The notes under the pieces were generated by a model that was not told where the DNA came from, made no database searches, and saw only the letters and a program-made list of their open reading frames with translations. Below are positions 35,701 through 43,525 of a stretch of 64,000 nt of DNA, piece by piece; position 1 is the first letter of the stretch; each line of letters begins with the position of its first letter. Source of the DNA: Oscillospiraceae bacterium (GTDB taxonomy: Bacteria > Bacillota > Clostridia > Oscillospirales > CAG-272); the NCBI GenBank assembly GCA_015063805.1, contig SVTK01000004.1, positions 62,001 to 126,000 on the forward strand, in the 5' to 3' direction. A program made the position numbers and the translations under genes.

Positions 35701-35828
35701 TTTGGGGGTGCCGAGCGCAAAGCGCAGAAAAAGGCACCCCCAAACCCCCGCGAAAACTTTCCAAAAAATTTTTTTAAAGTTTTTGGAGGGGGTGTGGGGG
35801 ACGCTTTTTTCAAAAAGCGTCCCCCACA
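35701..35828. repeat. dispersed palindromic repeat, copy G (tail-to-tail pair)
   Basis: The left hairpin 35701-35744 has arms TTTGGGGGTGCC/GGCACCCCCAAA, but its usual T/A core is replaced by a GAGCGCAAAGCGC insert. The right hairpin 35783-35828 (TGTGGGGGACGC arms) has the standard core. AAAACTTT tails face each other between them. It ends 13 bases before the GH2 promoter. Confidence 0.83.
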
Positions 35829-35840
35829 GAAAATTATCTC

Positions 35841-35869
35841 TTGACAAACCGCGGAAAATATTGTACGAT
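35841..35869 (+). promoter_or_regulatory. promoter of the GH2 gene
   Basis: TTGACA (35841-35846) and TACGAT (35864-35869) are spaced by 17 bp, 37 bases before the ATG. Confidence 0.82.
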
Positions 35870-35905
35870 AGCAATAACCACTACATCCACAAAGGAGACT
35901 TTGCT

Positions 35906-37627
35906 ATGAATATTCCGCGCCCCGAATATCCGCGTCCCGATTTTGCCCGTACCGAATGGCTCAATCTCAACGGTACCTGGGAGCACGAAACCGACCACGG
36001 CAAGAGCGGCCGTGCCCGTGGCCTCTCCAAGCCCGACCGTGCCCTGTCCGGCACCATCACCGTCCCCTTCTGCCGCGAGTCGGTGCTCTCCGGCATCGGT
36101 GACGTGGACTTCTGCGAGTGCGTTTGGTACCGCCGCGCCGTCACCCTCCCCGAGGGCTGGCTGGAGAGCGGCCGCCGCACCCATCTCCACATCGGTGCCT
36201 GTGACTATCACACCCAGGTTTGGGTCAACGGCATCTCGGTGGGCACCCACATCGGCGGCTATGTGGAATTTTCCTTTGATATTACCCATGCACTCTCCGA
36301 GGTAGGCGAAAACGTGATCACCATCTGCGCCACCGATGAGCTACGCACCGACAATCAGCCCGGCGGCAAACAGTGCAGAGATTACCACTCCCGTGGTTGC
36401 TCCTACACCCGCACCACCGGCATCTGGCAGACCGTTTGGCTGGAGAACACCCCCGATGCTTACCTCACCGGGGCGAAATACTACCCCTCCGTCAGCGACA
36501 GCAAGCTCTCCATTGAACTGACCGCCGCCAATGCCGACGGCCTGGTGGCCCGCGCCGAGGCCTTCTACGAGGGCCGCGCTGTGGGTGCCGCTGCCGCCGT
36601 GATCGAGGGCAAGTCCTGCCGCATTGAGATGAAGCTGGACGAGCTCCACCTGTGGGAGGTTGGCGCAGGACGTCTGTATGATCTTCGCCTGACCTTGGGC
36701 GAGGACGGCGACTGCGTGGAGAGCTACTTTGGGATGCGCTCGGTGGCCTGCGAGGACGGCATTATGCTGCTCAACGGTAAGAAGATCTTCCAGCGTCTGG
36801 TGCTGGACCAGGGCTTCTACCCCGACGGCATCTACACCGCCCGGGACGAGAGCGAGCTCATCGCCGACATCGAGCGCTCCCTCGCCTGCGGCTTCAACGG
36901 CGCACGCCTGCATCAGAAGATCTTTGAACCCCGCTTCCTCTACCACTGCGACCGTCTCGGCTACATCGTTTGGGGCGAGCACGGCAACTGGGGCCTGGAT
37001 ATCTCCCGTCCCGAGGCTTGGCAGGGCTTTTTGCCCGAGTGGCTTGAGGCCCTCGGACGCGACTTCAACCATCCCGCCATCATCGGTTGGTGCCCCCTCA
37101 ACGAGACCCAGCTCAACCAAAACCCCGAGTTCGTCAAGGCTCTTGCTGCCCTGACCCGCGCCACCGACCCCACCCGTCTCTACATCGACACATCGGGCTG
37201 GCGCCACGTGGACGGTGTGTCCGACATCATCGACATCCACTACTATGAGCAAGATCCCGAAAAGTTCGCCGCTTATCTTGCCCCCACTGCCGAGGGACAG
37301 GATATCGAGATGAAACACAACGGTCCGGGCTACCGGGCCTGCCCCACCTTCGTCAGCGAGTACGGCGGCATCCGCTGGGCTCCCGCCGAGGACAAGGGCT
37401 GGGGCTACGGAGAGGCCCCCAAGAGTGGCGAGGAATTTCTTGACCGCTTCACCCGCCTGACCAAGGCAATCCTGGACAATCCTCGCATGGGCGGCCTGTG
37501 CTACACCCAGCTCACCGACGTGGAGCAGGAGGTCAACGGCCTCTACACCTACCACCGCGAGCTGAAGTTCGACGCGGCCATTCTCCGCGCTGCCCTCACC
37601 GCACCCGCTGCCGTGGAGGAAGCATGA
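35906..37627 (+). CDS. glycoside hydrolase family 2 enzyme (beta-galactosidase/beta-glucuronidase-like)
   Basis: This 573-residue GH2 enzyme has the three expected parts: an N-terminal sugar-binding jelly roll (LNLNGTWEHE..., ITVPFCRES), an immunoglobulin-like middle, and a TIM barrel. The acid/base Glu lies in WCPLNETQ and the nucleophile Glu in FVSEYGG. No signal peptide is visible, so it is cytoplasmic and acts on imported oligosaccharides. It is short for LacZ and nearer in layout to the small GH2 proteins of gut Clostridia. AAAGGAG precedes the ATG at 35906. The stop overlaps the ATG of the next lipoprotein gene. Confidence 0.9.
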   Translation: MNIPRPEYPRPDFARTEWLNLNGTWEHETDHGKSGRARGLSKPDRALSGTITVPFCRESVLSGIGDVDFCECVWYRRAVTLPEGWLESGRRTHLHIGACDYHTQVWVNGISVGTHIGGYVEFSFDITHALSEVGENVITICATDELRTDNQPGGKQCRDYHSRGCSYTRTTGIWQTVWLENTPDAYLTGAKYYPSVSDSKLSIELTAANADGLVARAEAFYEGRAVGAAAAVIEGKSCRIEMKLDELHLWEVGAGRLYDLRLTLGEDGDCVESYFGMRSVACEDGIMLLNGKKIFQRLVLDQGFYPDGIYTARDESELIADIERSLACGFNGARLHQKIFEPRFLYHCDRLGYIVWGEHGNWGLDISRPEAWQGFLPEWLEALGRDFNHPAIIGWCPLNETQLNQNPEFVKALAALTRATDPTRLYIDTSGWRHVDGVSDIIDIHYYEQDPEKFAAYLAPTAEGQDIEMKHNGPGYRACPTFVSEYGGIRWAPAEDKGWGYGEAPKSGEEFLDRFTRLTKAILDNPRMGGLCYTQLTDVEQEVNGLYTYHRELKFDAAILRAALTAPAAVEEA

Positions 37628-38082
37628 CCCGCCGCGCCGCCGTTCTTGCGCTGGCGGCCCTGCTCCTGCTGCTCACCGCCTGCACCCCCGAGCCCGCCTC
37701 CCAGGGAATGGTCACCGCCGACGGCATGACCTTCCTGGTATCCACCCTCACCGATGAGAAAGCCGGCACCGTGGCCGTCGCTGTCACAGTCACCAACGGC
37801 ACCGGGGATATGCTCTATCTCTCGGCCCCCGAGTTGACCGATGCCGACGGAAAAACATCTGCCGCCTATCTCTCCATGTGGGCAGCCGACTCTGACAACC
37901 TTCCCGATGGACTCACCCCCACCGGCGCAACCCGCCGCCTGGCCATCAGCCCCCGCGAATCCTACAGCGAATCCTACACCTTCACGATGACCCTCCCCGC
38001 CCCCCTCACCGTCACGGTGTCGGCCTCGACCGACCTCAGCGCGGCACCTGAGGAGACGCAGGTGAAGTTTGCTCTACAGTAA
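37624..38082 (+). CDS. small lipoprotein of unknown function
   Basis: This 152-residue lipoprotein has a signal ending LTAC (Cys20), then a beta-rich domain of about 120 residues (TVAVAVTVTNGTGDMLYLSAPELT), reminiscent of a DUF4352-type immunoglobulin-like fold. Its ATG overlaps the stop of the GH2 gene by 4 bases, so the two are coupled. Its role is unknown. Confidence 0.7.
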   Translation: MTRRAAVLALAALLLLLTACTPEPASQGMVTADGMTFLVSTLTDEKAGTVAVAVTVTNGTGDMLYLSAPELTDADGKTSAAYLSMWAADSDNLPDGLTPTGATRRLAISPRESYSESYTFTMTLPAPLTVTVSASTDLSAAPEETQVKFALQ

Positions 38083-38084
38083 GG

Positions 38085-38160
38085 CGCGGGGCTCTGCCCC
38101 GGACCCCGCTGGGGGAGCCTTTTGAAAAAGGCTCCCCCAGGCCCCCGCGAAAACTTTCAT
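38085..38160. repeat. dispersed palindromic repeat, copy H (complete single unit, minus polarity)
   Basis: It begins 3 bases after the lipoprotein stop with the GGGGCTCTGCCCC module. The CTGGGGGAGCC/GGCTCCCCCAG hairpin (38109-38140) and the CCCCGCGAAAACTTTCA tail follow. The polarity fits the rule: the G-rich module lies next to the stop codon. Confidence 0.88.
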
Positions 38161-38168
38161 AAAAAAGC

Positions 38169-38217
38169 ATGACCTTTGTGCGCATCAAATTTGATTGGCA
38201 CAAAGGTCATTCTATTT
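38169..38217. terminator. hairpin between convergent genes
   Basis: The ATGACCTTTGTG / CACAAAGGTCAT stem has a partly self-complementary loop (ATCAAATTTGAT) and is followed by TCTATTTG. It lies between repeat copies H and I. Confidence 0.65.
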
Positions 38218-38219
38218 GT

Positions 38220-38294
38220 TGGAAGTTTTTGAAGAGTCCAGAGGGACTTTTTTCAAAAAGTCCCTCTGGTGGGGGTTCGGGGGCAAAGCCCCCG
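38220..38294. repeat. dispersed palindromic repeat, copy I (complete single unit)
   Basis: GGAAGTTTTTGAAGAG, the CCAGAGGGAC/GTCCCTCTGG hairpin (38238-38269), and the GGGGGCAAAGCCCCC module ending 6 bases from the stop of the fumarase beta subunit gene. Confidence 0.87.
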
Positions 38295-38300
38295 CGCCTC

Positions 38301-38858
38301 TTACTTCTTGGAAGCCAGGTACTCCTCGCGGCCAAGCTCGTAGAGGTTGTTGCCTTCGCTGTCGATGATGACGACCAGGGGCATATCCTCAACGTAGAGC
38401 TCGCGGAGGGCCTCAGCGCCCAGATCCTCGTAAGCAACCAGCTCGCACTTCTTGATGGAGCGGGCCAGCAGTGCGCCTGCACCGCCGATGGCGCCGAAGT
38501 AAACGCCGCTGTACTTCTTCATTGCCTCCACAACCTCGGGAAGGCGTGCGCCCTTACCGATCATGCCGCGGGCGCCCACGCTCATCATGGTGGGGGCATA
38601 GGCATCCATACGGCCGGAGGTGGTGGGGCCTGCGGAGCCGATCACCTGACCGGGCTTCGCGGGGGTGGGGCCAACGTAGTAGATGGTGGCGTTCTCGGGG
38701 TTGAAGGGCAGGGGTTCGCCCTTGGCCAGGGTCTCGCACATCCGCTTGTGACCTGCGTCACGGGAGGTGTAGATGGTACCGGTGAGCAGAACTTCGTCGC
38801 CTGCCTTCAGGGTCTTGGCCAGCTCGGGGGTCAGGGGAAGATTGATTTTCTTTGCCAT
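38301..38858 (-). CDS. class I fumarate hydratase, beta (C-terminal) subunit
   Basis: This 185-residue subunit corresponds to the C-terminal domain of oxygen-sensitive Fe-S fumarases and tartrate dehydratases. GPTTSGRMDAYAP and the IGKGARLPEV loop are characteristic. Together with the alpha subunit it interconverts malate and fumarate. The ATG at 38858 lies 2 bases after the alpha subunit stop, with GAGGTG upstream. It is the last gene of the thirteen-gene operon. The context of fumarate reductase favours fumarase over tartrate dehydratase. Confidence 0.92.
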   Translation of the reverse strand: MAKKINLPLTPELAKTLKAGDEVLLTGTIYTSRDAGHKRMCETLAKGEPLPFNPENATIYYVGPTPAKPGQVIGSAGPTTSGRMDAYAPTMMSVGARGMIGKGARLPEVVEAMKKYSGVYFGAIGGAGALLARSIKKCELVAYEDLGAEALRELYVEDMPLVVIIDSEGNNLYELGREEYLASKK

Positions 38859-38860
38859 GA

Positions 38861-39703
38861 TCAGAGCACCTCCGTCTTGTGGCGGGTAACGTGGCAGTTG
38901 ATGTTGATTGCGCACGGCATACCTGCGATGTGAGTGGGCAGAACCTCAATGTTCAGACCGATTGCGGTGGTCTTGCCGCCGAAGCCCTGGGGGCCGATGC
39001 CGAGGGCGTTGACCTTCTCCAGCATCTCCTTCTCCAGGTCAGCGTAGTAGGGATCGGGGTTGGAGGTGTCCAGGGGACGCATGATGGCCTTCTTTGCCAG
39101 CAGAGCTGCCTTGTCGAAGGTACCGCCGATGCCCACGCCGATAACGATGGGGGGGCAGGGGTTGGGGCCGGCAGCCTCAACCGTCTCAATGATGAAGTCC
39201 TTGATGCCCTGCAGACCTGCGGAGGGCTTGAACATACGGACAGCGCTCATGTTCTCGCTGCCGAAGCCCTTGGGGCCGATGGTGATCTTGATCTTGTCGC
39301 CGGGAACGATCTCGGTGTAAATCATGGCAGGGGTGTTGTCGCCGGTGTTGCCGCGGCGCACGGGGTCAGCCACCACAGACTTGCGCAGATAGCCGTTCTT
39401 GTAGCCGCGGCGCACGCCTTCGTTGACCGCCTCAGTCAGATCGCCGCCCACAATGTGCACGTCCTGGCCGATTTCCAGGAACACGCAGGCCATGCCGGTG
39501 TCCTGGCAGATGGGCAGATTTTCGTTGTCTGCAATCTCAAAGTTCTCGATAATGTTGTCCAGCACGCCGCAGGCGATCTTGCCGTCCTCGCAGGCGCGGC
39601 AGTTCTTGATGGCGCACTTGACATCCTCGGGCAGATGGTTGTTGGCATCGATGCAAAGCCGCTCGATGACATCAATGATCTGCTGTACCTGAATCTCACG
39701 CAT
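38861..39703 (-). CDS. class I fumarate hydratase, alpha (N-terminal) subunit
   Basis: This 280-residue subunit carries the [4Fe-4S] cluster of class I fumarase. Conserved cysteines occur in PICQDTGMACVF, GPNPCPPIVIGVGIGG and the C-terminal CAININCH. The ATG at 39703 follows GAGGAGG at 9 bases. A palindromic repeat (copy J) stands between this gene and the upstream transporter gene, though all face the same way. It converts malate to fumarate, the substrate of the fumarate reductase encoded upstream. Confidence 0.93.
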   Translation of the reverse strand: MREIQVQQIIDVIERLCIDANNHLPEDVKCAIKNCRACEDGKIACGVLDNIIENFEIADNENLPICQDTGMACVFLEIGQDVHIVGGDLTEAVNEGVRRGYKNGYLRKSVVADPVRRGNTGDNTPAMIYTEIVPGDKIKITIGPKGFGSENMSAVRMFKPSAGLQGIKDFIIETVEAAGPNPCPPIVIGVGIGGTFDKAALLAKKAIMRPLDTSNPDPYYADLEKEMLEKVNALGIGPQGFGGKTTAIGLNIEVLPTHIAGMPCAININCHVTRHKTEVL

Positions 39704-39733
39704 TGTGACATTCCTCCTCAATAATAAATGTTA

Positions 39734-39805
39734 GAAAGTTTTTGCGGGTTCCAAGGGAGCTTTTTTCAAAAAGCTCCCTTGGCAGGGTGTGGGACAGCGT
39801 CCCAC
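39734..39805. repeat. dispersed palindromic repeat, copy J (complete single unit)
   Basis: GAAAGTTTTTGCGGG, the CCAAGGGAGC/GCTCCCTTGG hairpin (39751-39782), and the GTGGGACAGCGTCCCAC module. That module is itself a compensated variant of GGGGCAGCGCCCC. It ends 4 bases from the stop of the exchanger gene. Confidence 0.9.
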
Positions 39806-39809
39806 GACC

Positions 39810-41111
39810 TTACAGCATAAACGAATTGATCAGCTGGCTGGCCAAAACCACCAGCACCAGCGCAACGGGATAAGTGGAAGCATAAGCCGCAGCCACGTCG
39901 TCGGTGCCGGCAACGCCCACCAGAGTACCCAGCGCGGGCGTGGAGGTCATACCGCCGGTGATGGAGCCCAGGTTGTTGAGCAGGGCCAGCTTGCATACCT
40001 TCTTGGCAAAGAAGTAACCCACGATCATGGGAATGAGCGTCATCACCACACCGGCCAGGAAGCCGTAGACGATGATCATCACGCCATACTGGGAGTTGGA
40101 AACCTGCTCCACCAGTTCAACGCCGCCTTCCACACCTGCACCGATGAGGAAGAGCATCAGACCGAACTCGCGGAAAGCCTTCAGCGCACCCATCTCAACC
40201 TTGAGGCTGATGCGGCCGAGGCGACCGAAGTGACCCAGGATCAGAGACATGATCAGGGGACCGCCGGTCATACCCAGGGAGAAGCAGGAACCGCTGAAAC
40301 CTGCGGAGGACAGAGGGATCTTAATGGAGCCCAGGATCAAGCCAAGCACAATGGCAAGGCCGAAAGCACCAAAGCCGAACTCGTCCAGTTCAATCAGCTT
40401 CTTCTTGCCCTTGCCTTCAGCAGCTTCCTCAGTCGTCGCCGACTTGGCAGAAACCTCGCCTGCACCGATCAGCTCGCGCTCGCGGGCCATGTCGGCCTTG
40501 AGCAGGCGGGGCATGATCTGTACGAAGAGCACAACGCCAACCACACCGAAGGGATAAGCCACGGCGTGACCCAAAGAAACCATACCCACCTGGTCGGCGG
40601 CCATTGCCTCGACGGCGGCCTTGGATGCCGAGAAAGCGGGGGTGGAGGTCAGCGCGCCCGACAGGATACCGGTGGCGTAAGCCGCACCGATACCGGGGAT
40701 CAGCGCAAAGACAACGGTAACCAGCGCACCCATCAGAATGATCAGCGCGCCCATGGGAACATAGGACTTTGCGTTCTTTTTGAGGTTGCGGAAAAACTTG
40801 GGACCTGCAATCGAGCCCACGGCGGTAACGAAGAGCACCAGGCCCATGTCGCCGATGAAGCCGAAGATGTCAATCTTTGCATCCGACGCATCGGCCATGT
40901 AGAACTTGGAAAGCAGGGGGATCTCAGCCAGCCCGGGCAGGGTGCACAGGTAGCCGAAGAGCAGGGCGAAGAGGAAGACGCCGGCGGTACCCAGGCAAAG
41001 GCCCTTCACCTTGATGCTGCCGATGGCGTAGCCGATGAAGCAGATCAGGAAGGCGGAAAGGAAAACCACCGCAGTCGTTCCGGGATTGATCAGTTTTGCG
41101 ATAAATTCCAT
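39810..41111 (-). CDS. AspT/YbjL-type exchanger, probable dicarboxylate transporter
   Basis: This 433-residue membrane protein has about ten helices and two copies of the aspartate:alanine-exchanger motif: TGILSGALTSTPAFSAS near residue 148 and SITGGMTSTPALG near residue 382. A charged cytoplasmic loop at about 208-240 (rich in Glu, Ala and Lys) divides the halves. AAEX members exchange amino or dicarboxylic acids electrogenically. Lying between fumarase and fumarate reductase, it may export succinate in exchange for malate, fumarate or aspartate; this is inference. AGGAG lies 12 bases before the ATG. The TrkA_C domain that often separates the halves in YidE/YbjL proteins is missing. Confidence 0.8.
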   Translation of the reverse strand: MEFIAKLINPGTTAVVFLSAFLICFIGYAIGSIKVKGLCLGTAGVFLFALLFGYLCTLPGLAEIPLLSKFYMADASDAKIDIFGFIGDMGLVLFVTAVGSIAGPKFFRNLKKNAKSYVPMGALIILMGALVTVVFALIPGIGAAYATGILSGALTSTPAFSASKAAVEAMAADQVGMVSLGHAVAYPFGVVGVVLFVQIMPRLLKADMARERELIGAGEVSAKSATTEEAAEGKGKKKLIELDEFGFGAFGLAIVLGLILGSIKIPLSSAGFSGSCFSLGMTGGPLIMSLILGHFGRLGRISLKVEMGALKAFREFGLMLFLIGAGVEGGVELVEQVSNSQYGVMIIVYGFLAGVVMTLIPMIVGYFFAKKVCKLALLNNLGSITGGMTSTPALGTLVGVAGTDDVAAAYASTYPVALVLVVLASQLINSFML

Positions 41112-41135
41112 GATGTATAAATTCTCCTACCTCAA

Positions 41136-42740
41136 TTATCTCTCATGACGTGCATAGCGGGGCAGGAGCAGAGGCGAAACATCGCCGGTGTCAAGGCCTG
41201 CGTCAGCCAGGGTCTTGGCGTACTCATCAATGTGTGCCAGGGTCAGCTTGCCCAGTTCGATCTCCTTGGCACGGGCAGCAGCAGCCTTACCTGCGTTGCG
41301 GCCGAAGACGATGATGTCAAGCAGGGAGTTGCCCATGAGACGGTTGCGGCCGTGAATACCGCCCACAGCCTCGCCGGCAACCAGCAGGTTGTCGATAGCC
41401 TTGGTGAAGCCGTCGCCGCCGATCTCCAGACCGCCGTTCTGATAGTGCAGGGTGGGGTAAATCAGAATGGGGGTGGTACGCATATCGATGCCGTAGTTCA
41501 TGTACATACGCATCATGGCGGGGATTCTCTTCTCGATGGTGCCCTCGCCGTGAATCATCTCGATCATGGGGGTATCGAGCCATACGCCGGTTCCGCCGCC
41601 GGGAGTGGGAACGCCCTTGCCACGGGCAGTGCACTCACGGATGATGGAGGCAGCAGACACGTCGCGGGTCTCCAGGGGATGCATGAAAGCCTCGCCCTCT
41701 ACGTTGACCAGCATAGCACCAATGGAGCGAACCTTCTCGGTCACCAGTGCACCGAAGATCTGAGAGGGGAAAGCAGCACCGGTGGGATGGTACTGGATGG
41801 TGTCCTGATAGAGCAGAGGAGCGCCGGCGCGGTAACCCATCACCAGACCGTCGGCGGTTGCGCCGTAGTGGTTGGAGGTGGGGAAGCCCTGGTAGTGGAG
41901 ACGGCCTGCACCGCCGGTAGCGATGACAACCGTCTTTGCGCGGGCGATCAGGTAGTCCTCGGTCTCCATGTTCTGAAGAACGGCACCGGCCACGCGGCCG
42001 TTTTCGTCCTTGATCAGCTCAACGGCAGAGGTGAACTCCACCACGGGAATGCCGCGGTTGATAACCTCGTCCCGGAGGGTACGCATGATCTCAGCACCGG
42101 TGTAGTCCTTGCAGGCGTGCATACGCTTGCGGGAGGTACCGCCGCCGTGGGTGGTCACCATGGTACCGTCGGCCTGCTTGTCGAACATCACGCCGAGATC
42201 ACCCAGCCAGTTGATGGCGTCGGGAGCCTCCATGACAAGACGGCGAAGCAGCTCGGGGCGAGCGGCAAAGTGACCGCCGCCGAAGGCGTCGATGTAGTGC
42301 TGAACGGGGGAATCGTTGGGCTTGTCGGCAGCCTGGATACCGCCCTCGGCCATCATGGTGTTGGCATCACCGATGCGGAGCTTGGTGACGATCATCACGT
42401 TGGCACCTGCCTCGTGGGCCTCGATGGCAGCGGAGCTTCCTGCGCCGCCGGCACCGATCACGAGAACGTCAACATCATAGTCGATCTTGTCCAGGTCGAT
42501 GTCCTTGCCCAGCAGGCGGGAGTTGGAGTGCAGCAGGTTGCCCAGCTCCAGCGGAACCTTCTCACCCTTGTTGGGACCGATCTTGATCTCGGCGAAGCCG
42601 GCATCGCGGTAGTCGGGGTGGAACTCGCGCAGGAGGGCATCCTTTTCGTCTGCGGTCATACGGCGGGGCTCAACGCCCATGCGTGCGGCACGGGTGGCCT
42701 CCACCTTTTTGATGGATTCAAGCATTTCGGGTGTAAGCAT
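41136..42740 (-). CDS. frdA: soluble fumarate reductase flavoprotein subunit (TfrA/FrdA-like)
   Basis: This 534-residue flavoprotein of the FrdA/SdhA/NadB family reduces fumarate to succinate. The FAD-binding GAGGAG lies at 96-101. Active-site positions are visible as His318 (YHPTG), Arg359 (TRDVSAAS), His432 (HYQNGG) and Arg467 (GRNRLMGNS). Where membrane Frd/Sdh enzymes carry the histidine that binds FAD covalently, this protein has Asn127 (DANTMMAEGG), so FAD should be non-covalent, as in thiol:fumarate reductase and NadB. An unusual N-terminal extension of about 85 residues precedes the FAD domain. There is no signal peptide and no anchor gene nearby. AGGAGGG precedes the ATG. The partner is frdB, 13 bases upstream. 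Confidence 0.88.
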   Translation of the reverse strand: MLTPEMLESIKKVEATRAARMGVEPRRMTADEKDALLREFHPDYRDAGFAEIKIGPNKGEKVPLELGNLLHSNSRLLGKDIDLDKIDYDVDVLVIGAGGAGSSAAIEAHEAGANVMIVTKLRIGDANTMMAEGGIQAADKPNDSPVQHYIDAFGGGHFAARPELLRRLVMEAPDAINWLGDLGVMFDKQADGTMVTTHGGGTSRKRMHACKDYTGAEIMRTLRDEVINRGIPVVEFTSAVELIKDENGRVAGAVLQNMETEDYLIARAKTVVIATGGAGRLHYQGFPTSNHYGATADGLVMGYRAGAPLLYQDTIQYHPTGAAFPSQIFGALVTEKVRSIGAMLVNVEGEAFMHPLETRDVSAASIIRECTARGKGVPTPGGGTGVWLDTPMIEMIHGEGTIEKRIPAMMRMYMNYGIDMRTTPILIYPTLHYQNGGLEIGGDGFTKAIDNLLVAGEAVGGIHGRNRLMGNSLLDIIVFGRNAGKAAAARAKEIELGKLTLAHIDEYAKTLADAGLDTGDVSPLLLPRYARHER

Positions 42741-42752
42741 TGTTTTCCCTCC

Positions 42753-43427
42753 TTATTTCTCGATCTCGCGGGTGTTGTAGAGCTCTTTCATCTCGGTGAT
42801 GGGCTTGCCCATGATCTGCTCGATGAGGGCATCGTATGCACCGTGACGGATCTCCTCAACGCGCTCACGCAGGTGCTCGGTCTCGGGAGCGAGGTACTTA
42901 CCGGTCAGGCGGCGGGCCAGCTCACCCACCATGGGATGGGAGATGCCTGCGGGGCAGCGAGTCGCGCAGCAGCCGCAGCCAACGCAGTCGAAGGACTCAT
43001 CGGCGCAGGCCTGGAAGTCGCCGCGCTGTGCGTAGGCGATGTACTGCATGACGTTGATGCTCTGGGGGCAGGCCTTGGTGCAGGCGTTGCAGCCGATGCA
43101 GGCGTAGATCTCAGGATAGAGCTCCATCATGATCTGCTCGGTGGGCTTGATATCGTTGATATCGTAGGTGCGCTTGTCGGTGGGGTAGAAGGGGATGGTC
43201 GCGATGTACATACCCTCCTCAACCTGCGTCTGGCAGGCGAGACAGGTTTTGAGCTCATTCTTCCCCTTGATGCGGTAGATGGTGGCGCAGGCACCGCAGA
43301 AGCCGTGGCGGCATCCGCAGCCGCGCTTGAGGGTATAACCCGCATATTCCATGGCCGTCATAATGGTCAGATCTGCGGGTACACTGTACTTTTTGCCGTA
43401 CAGGTAGATATTCACCATTTTTTCCAT
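42753..43427 (-). CDS. frdB: fumarate reductase iron-sulfur subunit (TfrB N-domain/FrdB-like)
   Basis: This 224-residue electron-transfer subunit begins with a plant-type ferredoxin domain whose [2Fe-2S] cysteines lie at 37-47 and 62-65 (GCGCRHGFCGAC, TCLAC). Two cubane motifs follow: C110-C113-C116-C120 (CIGCNACTKAC) and C148-C151-C154-C158 (CVGCGCCATRC). Both have four cysteines, so the second should hold [4Fe-4S] rather than the [3Fe-4S] that faces quinone in membrane FrdB. The CCG domain fused to TfrB in methanogens is absent; an independent HdrB is encoded in the same operon. AAGGAG lies 10 bases before the ATG. Confidence 0.87.
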   Translation of the reverse strand: MEKMVNIYLYGKKYSVPADLTIMTAMEYAGYTLKRGCGCRHGFCGACATIYRIKGKNELKTCLACQTQVEEGMYIATIPFYPTDKRTYDINDIKPTEQIMMELYPEIYACIGCNACTKACPQSINVMQYIAYAQRGDFQACADESFDCVGCGCCATRCPAGISHPMVGELARRLTGKYLAPETEHLRERVEEIRHGAYDALIEQIMGKPITEMKELYNTREIEK

Positions 43428-43460
43428 TTTAATGGTACTCCTTCATTCAGTATCGGCGGC

Positions 43461-43489
43461 ATCGGCACATGACCGCGTCATGCGCCGAT
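43461..43489. other. hairpin between flxA and frdB
   Basis: ATCGGCACATGAC / GTCATGCGCCGAT forms a 13-bp stem with one mismatch and a CGC loop in the largest gap inside the flx-frd part of the operon. There is no T run, so RNA processing or stability control is more likely than termination. Confidence 0.6.
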
Positions 43490-43525
43490 CCGCACAAAAT
43501 TCATCAGCCGGTAAAACGGCAGCAA

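Noticed and set aside
22713-39805. Treating the dispersed palindromes as CRISPR or as simple terminators
   Set aside because: They are not regularly spaced arrays with spacers. The hairpin is not followed by a T run and carries extra conserved modules.
41145-43472. A 775-codon plus-strand open frame opposite frdA/frdB
   Set aside because: It crosses two clear minus-strand genes and has no motif. Similar long shadows occur opposite hdrA, rny and the serpin gene.
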